In this document: positions 5,317 through 6,505 of the stretch, piece after piece
How the letters are laid out: each line of letters starts with the position of its first letter
How positions within the stretch are numbered: position 1 is the first letter of the stretch
From: Betaproteobacteria bacterium
GTDB lineage: Bacteria; Pseudomonadota; Gammaproteobacteria; Burkholderiales; Rhodocyclaceae
Assembly: GCA_028868235.1 (NCBI GenBank)
Contig: JAGWUW010000160.1
Span: 1 to 6,505 of the forward strand
Length of the DNA: 6,505 bases
Direction: 5' to 3'
The notes under the pieces: generated by a model
Database searches by the model: none
Told to the model about the DNA's origin: nothing
The model's input: only the letters and a program-made list of their open reading frames with translations
Translations under genes and position numbers: made by a program

Positions 5317-6505
5317 AAGTCGCATAAGATAAGCAAGCCTGACCGCTTCTGGCTCTATCTATTGATTGCAGCCAATCTGGTAGTGTTTCTGTCTATCGTG
5401 CTCTACCTGAATCAGGCCTATCGCGCAGCCGAGGACGAGGCCCGAAGAGGGGTCTCGAATCTGGTGAGTTTGGTTCGTTGGGAACTGGATGCGATGGTTG
5501 GCGAGATCGATATGGCCCTGCGTGCCCTGTCGGAGGAACCAGTCAGCGACCAGGCTTCGGAAGCGCGCCGCTTGAAACTTATCAACCGAGTAGCGCAGGA
5601 CGATCCAGAGTTTCGCACTCTGGTTGTTATCGATGCCAATGGCCAGTTCGTCGGAGGAAAATTGGCCGCCGATGGTAAACCGTTCAATGTTGTTGGGCGC
5701 GATTATTTCAACTATCTCAGGGAAAAGCCGGAAACCGGGATGCTGGTGGCTGGTCCGATCGCCGGACGTTCGAACGGAAAGTTATCTCTCGTTTTTGCGC
5801 GGCGCCTGAATCGCCCAGGGGGTGAGTTTGGCGGGATCGTACTTTCCGGTTATGCCGTGGAACGCTTCGTTGAGTCATTTCGGAAACTAGATCTGAAGTC
5901 ATTCAATGCCATTACCCTGTTCAAGGCAGACCGAACAATGCTGGTCTTTCATCCGGAAAACTCCCGGTTTGGGCCGGGCAAGGATATTCCGGTCGAAATC
6001 GCTGCCGCACTCGATGTACATCCCGACAAGGGCGTGATCGATCGCATGGGCGACGGTACGGCGAGCAACCCCCGGCGGCTTGCCGCTTACGAACGTACTT
6101 CGGATCAGCGTTTTTACGTTGCGGCATCGATTCGCCTGGAGCAGGTTTTTGGTGGCGTGTATCGGCAAATGATCGCCTTGCTGAGCGTGATGGCCTTGAT
6201 TCTTGCTCTTTCCGTGTATTTCGCACTGCGGACTTTACGTGCCGAGGCCCGGTTGCATGAATACCGGCATCACCTGGAGGCCATGGTTGATGCGCGTACG
6301 GAGGCGTTAACTGTGGCTAAGGACGCTGCCGAGGCGGCTGACCGGGCAAAGCGGATTTTTCTTGCCAACATAAGCCATGAACTGCGCACGCCCATGAACA
6401 GCATCATGGGGTTCACAGAGATCGTCAAACGGCATCTTTCCGATCCGCGGGATAGGGAGTATCTGAACACGGTACTGGGTTCGGCCAAGGCGTTGCTGAA
6501 TTTGA
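5314..6505 (+). CDS. Membrane sensor histidine kinase with Cache-like periplasmic domain, C-terminus cut by window edge
   Basis: The frame is open from 5260 to the right edge. The only conventional start near the N-terminus with a Shine-Dalgarno is TTG 5314, nine bases after GGAGG (5300-5304); the first in-frame ATG (5491) would remove the first membrane helix. The visible 397 residues show a transmembrane helix at about 13-33, a periplasmic domain of about 250 residues, a second helix at about 286-306, a short charged coiled coil (about 307-347) with no clear HAMP domain, and the dimerisation/phosphoacceptor H-box FLANISHELRTPMNSIMGF with His355. In the periplasmic part GRDYF (128-132) followed by a Gly-Lys-containing strand (about 155-164) is typical of double-Cache (PDC-like) sensors of small ligands. 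The ATP-binding domain and any receiver domains lie beyond the window; the H-box form is common in hybrid kinases. Ligand and partner regulator are unknown. Confidence 0.93.
   Translation, partial: MKSHKISKPDRFWLYLLIAANLVVFLSIVLYLNQAYRAAEDEARRGVSNLVSLVRWELDAMVGEIDMALRALSEEPVSDQASEARRLKLINRVAQDDPEFRTLVVIDANGQFVGGKLAADGKPFNVVGRDYFNYLREKPETGMLVAGPIAGRSNGKLSLVFARRLNRPGGEFGGIVLSGYAVERFVESFRKLDLKSFNAITLFKADRTMLVFHPENSRFGPGKDIPVEIAAALDVHPDKGVIDRMGDGTASNPRRLAAYERTSDQRFYVAASIRLEQVFGGVYRQMIALLSVMALILALSVYFALRTLRAEARLHEYRHHLEAMVDARTEALTVAKDAAEAADRAKRIFLANISHELRTPMNSIMGFTEIVKRHLSDPRDREYLNTVLGSAKALLNL

Noticed and set aside
5022..5336. 104-codon minus-strand frame in the tyrS-kinase intergenic region
   Set aside because: TTG start with no Shine-Dalgarno, covers the kinase start and tyrS promoter, and has no recognisable domain; could be a decayed remnant but nothing supports that.

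Overview
The window looks like a chromosomal segment of a moderately GC-rich Gram-negative bacterium, most likely a betaproteobacterium (possibly Rhodocyclales). This is inferred from codon use, the TyrS type and the NemR/NemA-like proteins; no marker settles it. No rRNA, tRNA, CRISPR array, insertion sequence or phage gene is visible.

Left block (about 1-3340, all minus strand): a stress-response cluster. In transcription order it is a NemR-like TetR repressor, its own intrinsic terminator, a NemA-like Old Yellow Enzyme (OYE) ene-reductase, an EamA/DMT-family ten-helix transporter, and a YhbW-like luciferase-family flavin oxidoreductase cut by the left edge. The transporter and the oxidoreductase share an ATGA stop/start overlap. 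An identical 19-base sequence containing the dyad TAGAC-N5-GTCTA lies over the predicted promoter of both the repressor and the OYE. This predicts autoregulation plus control of the OYE-transporter-oxidoreductase unit by one repressor. The repressor keeps the Cys and Lys that form the redox switch of E. coli NemR, so reactive electrophiles or reactive chlorine are the likely signal. The OYE would reduce them, with the transporter and second flavoenzyme as accessory functions.

Middle (3341-3711): a 58-residue unrecognised plus-strand gene in its own unit. Upstream is a CRP-like GTGA-N6-TCAC site centred 41.5 bases from an inferred start point; downstream is a strong bidirectional terminator shared with the convergent tyrS.

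Right block (3712-6505): tyrS (tyrosyl-tRNA synthetase, minus strand), a 327-base divergent intergenic region with several small dyads, and the N-terminal 397 residues of a membrane sensor histidine kinase on the plus strand. The kinase probably starts at TTG behind a strong Shine-Dalgarno sequence, carries a Cache-like periplasmic domain and an intact H-box, and runs off the right edge.

Most of this is recognisable biology. The parts most worth following up are the two-operator NemR-type circuit with its unusual gene set, the small CRP-box gene, and the dyad overlapping the tyrS promoter.
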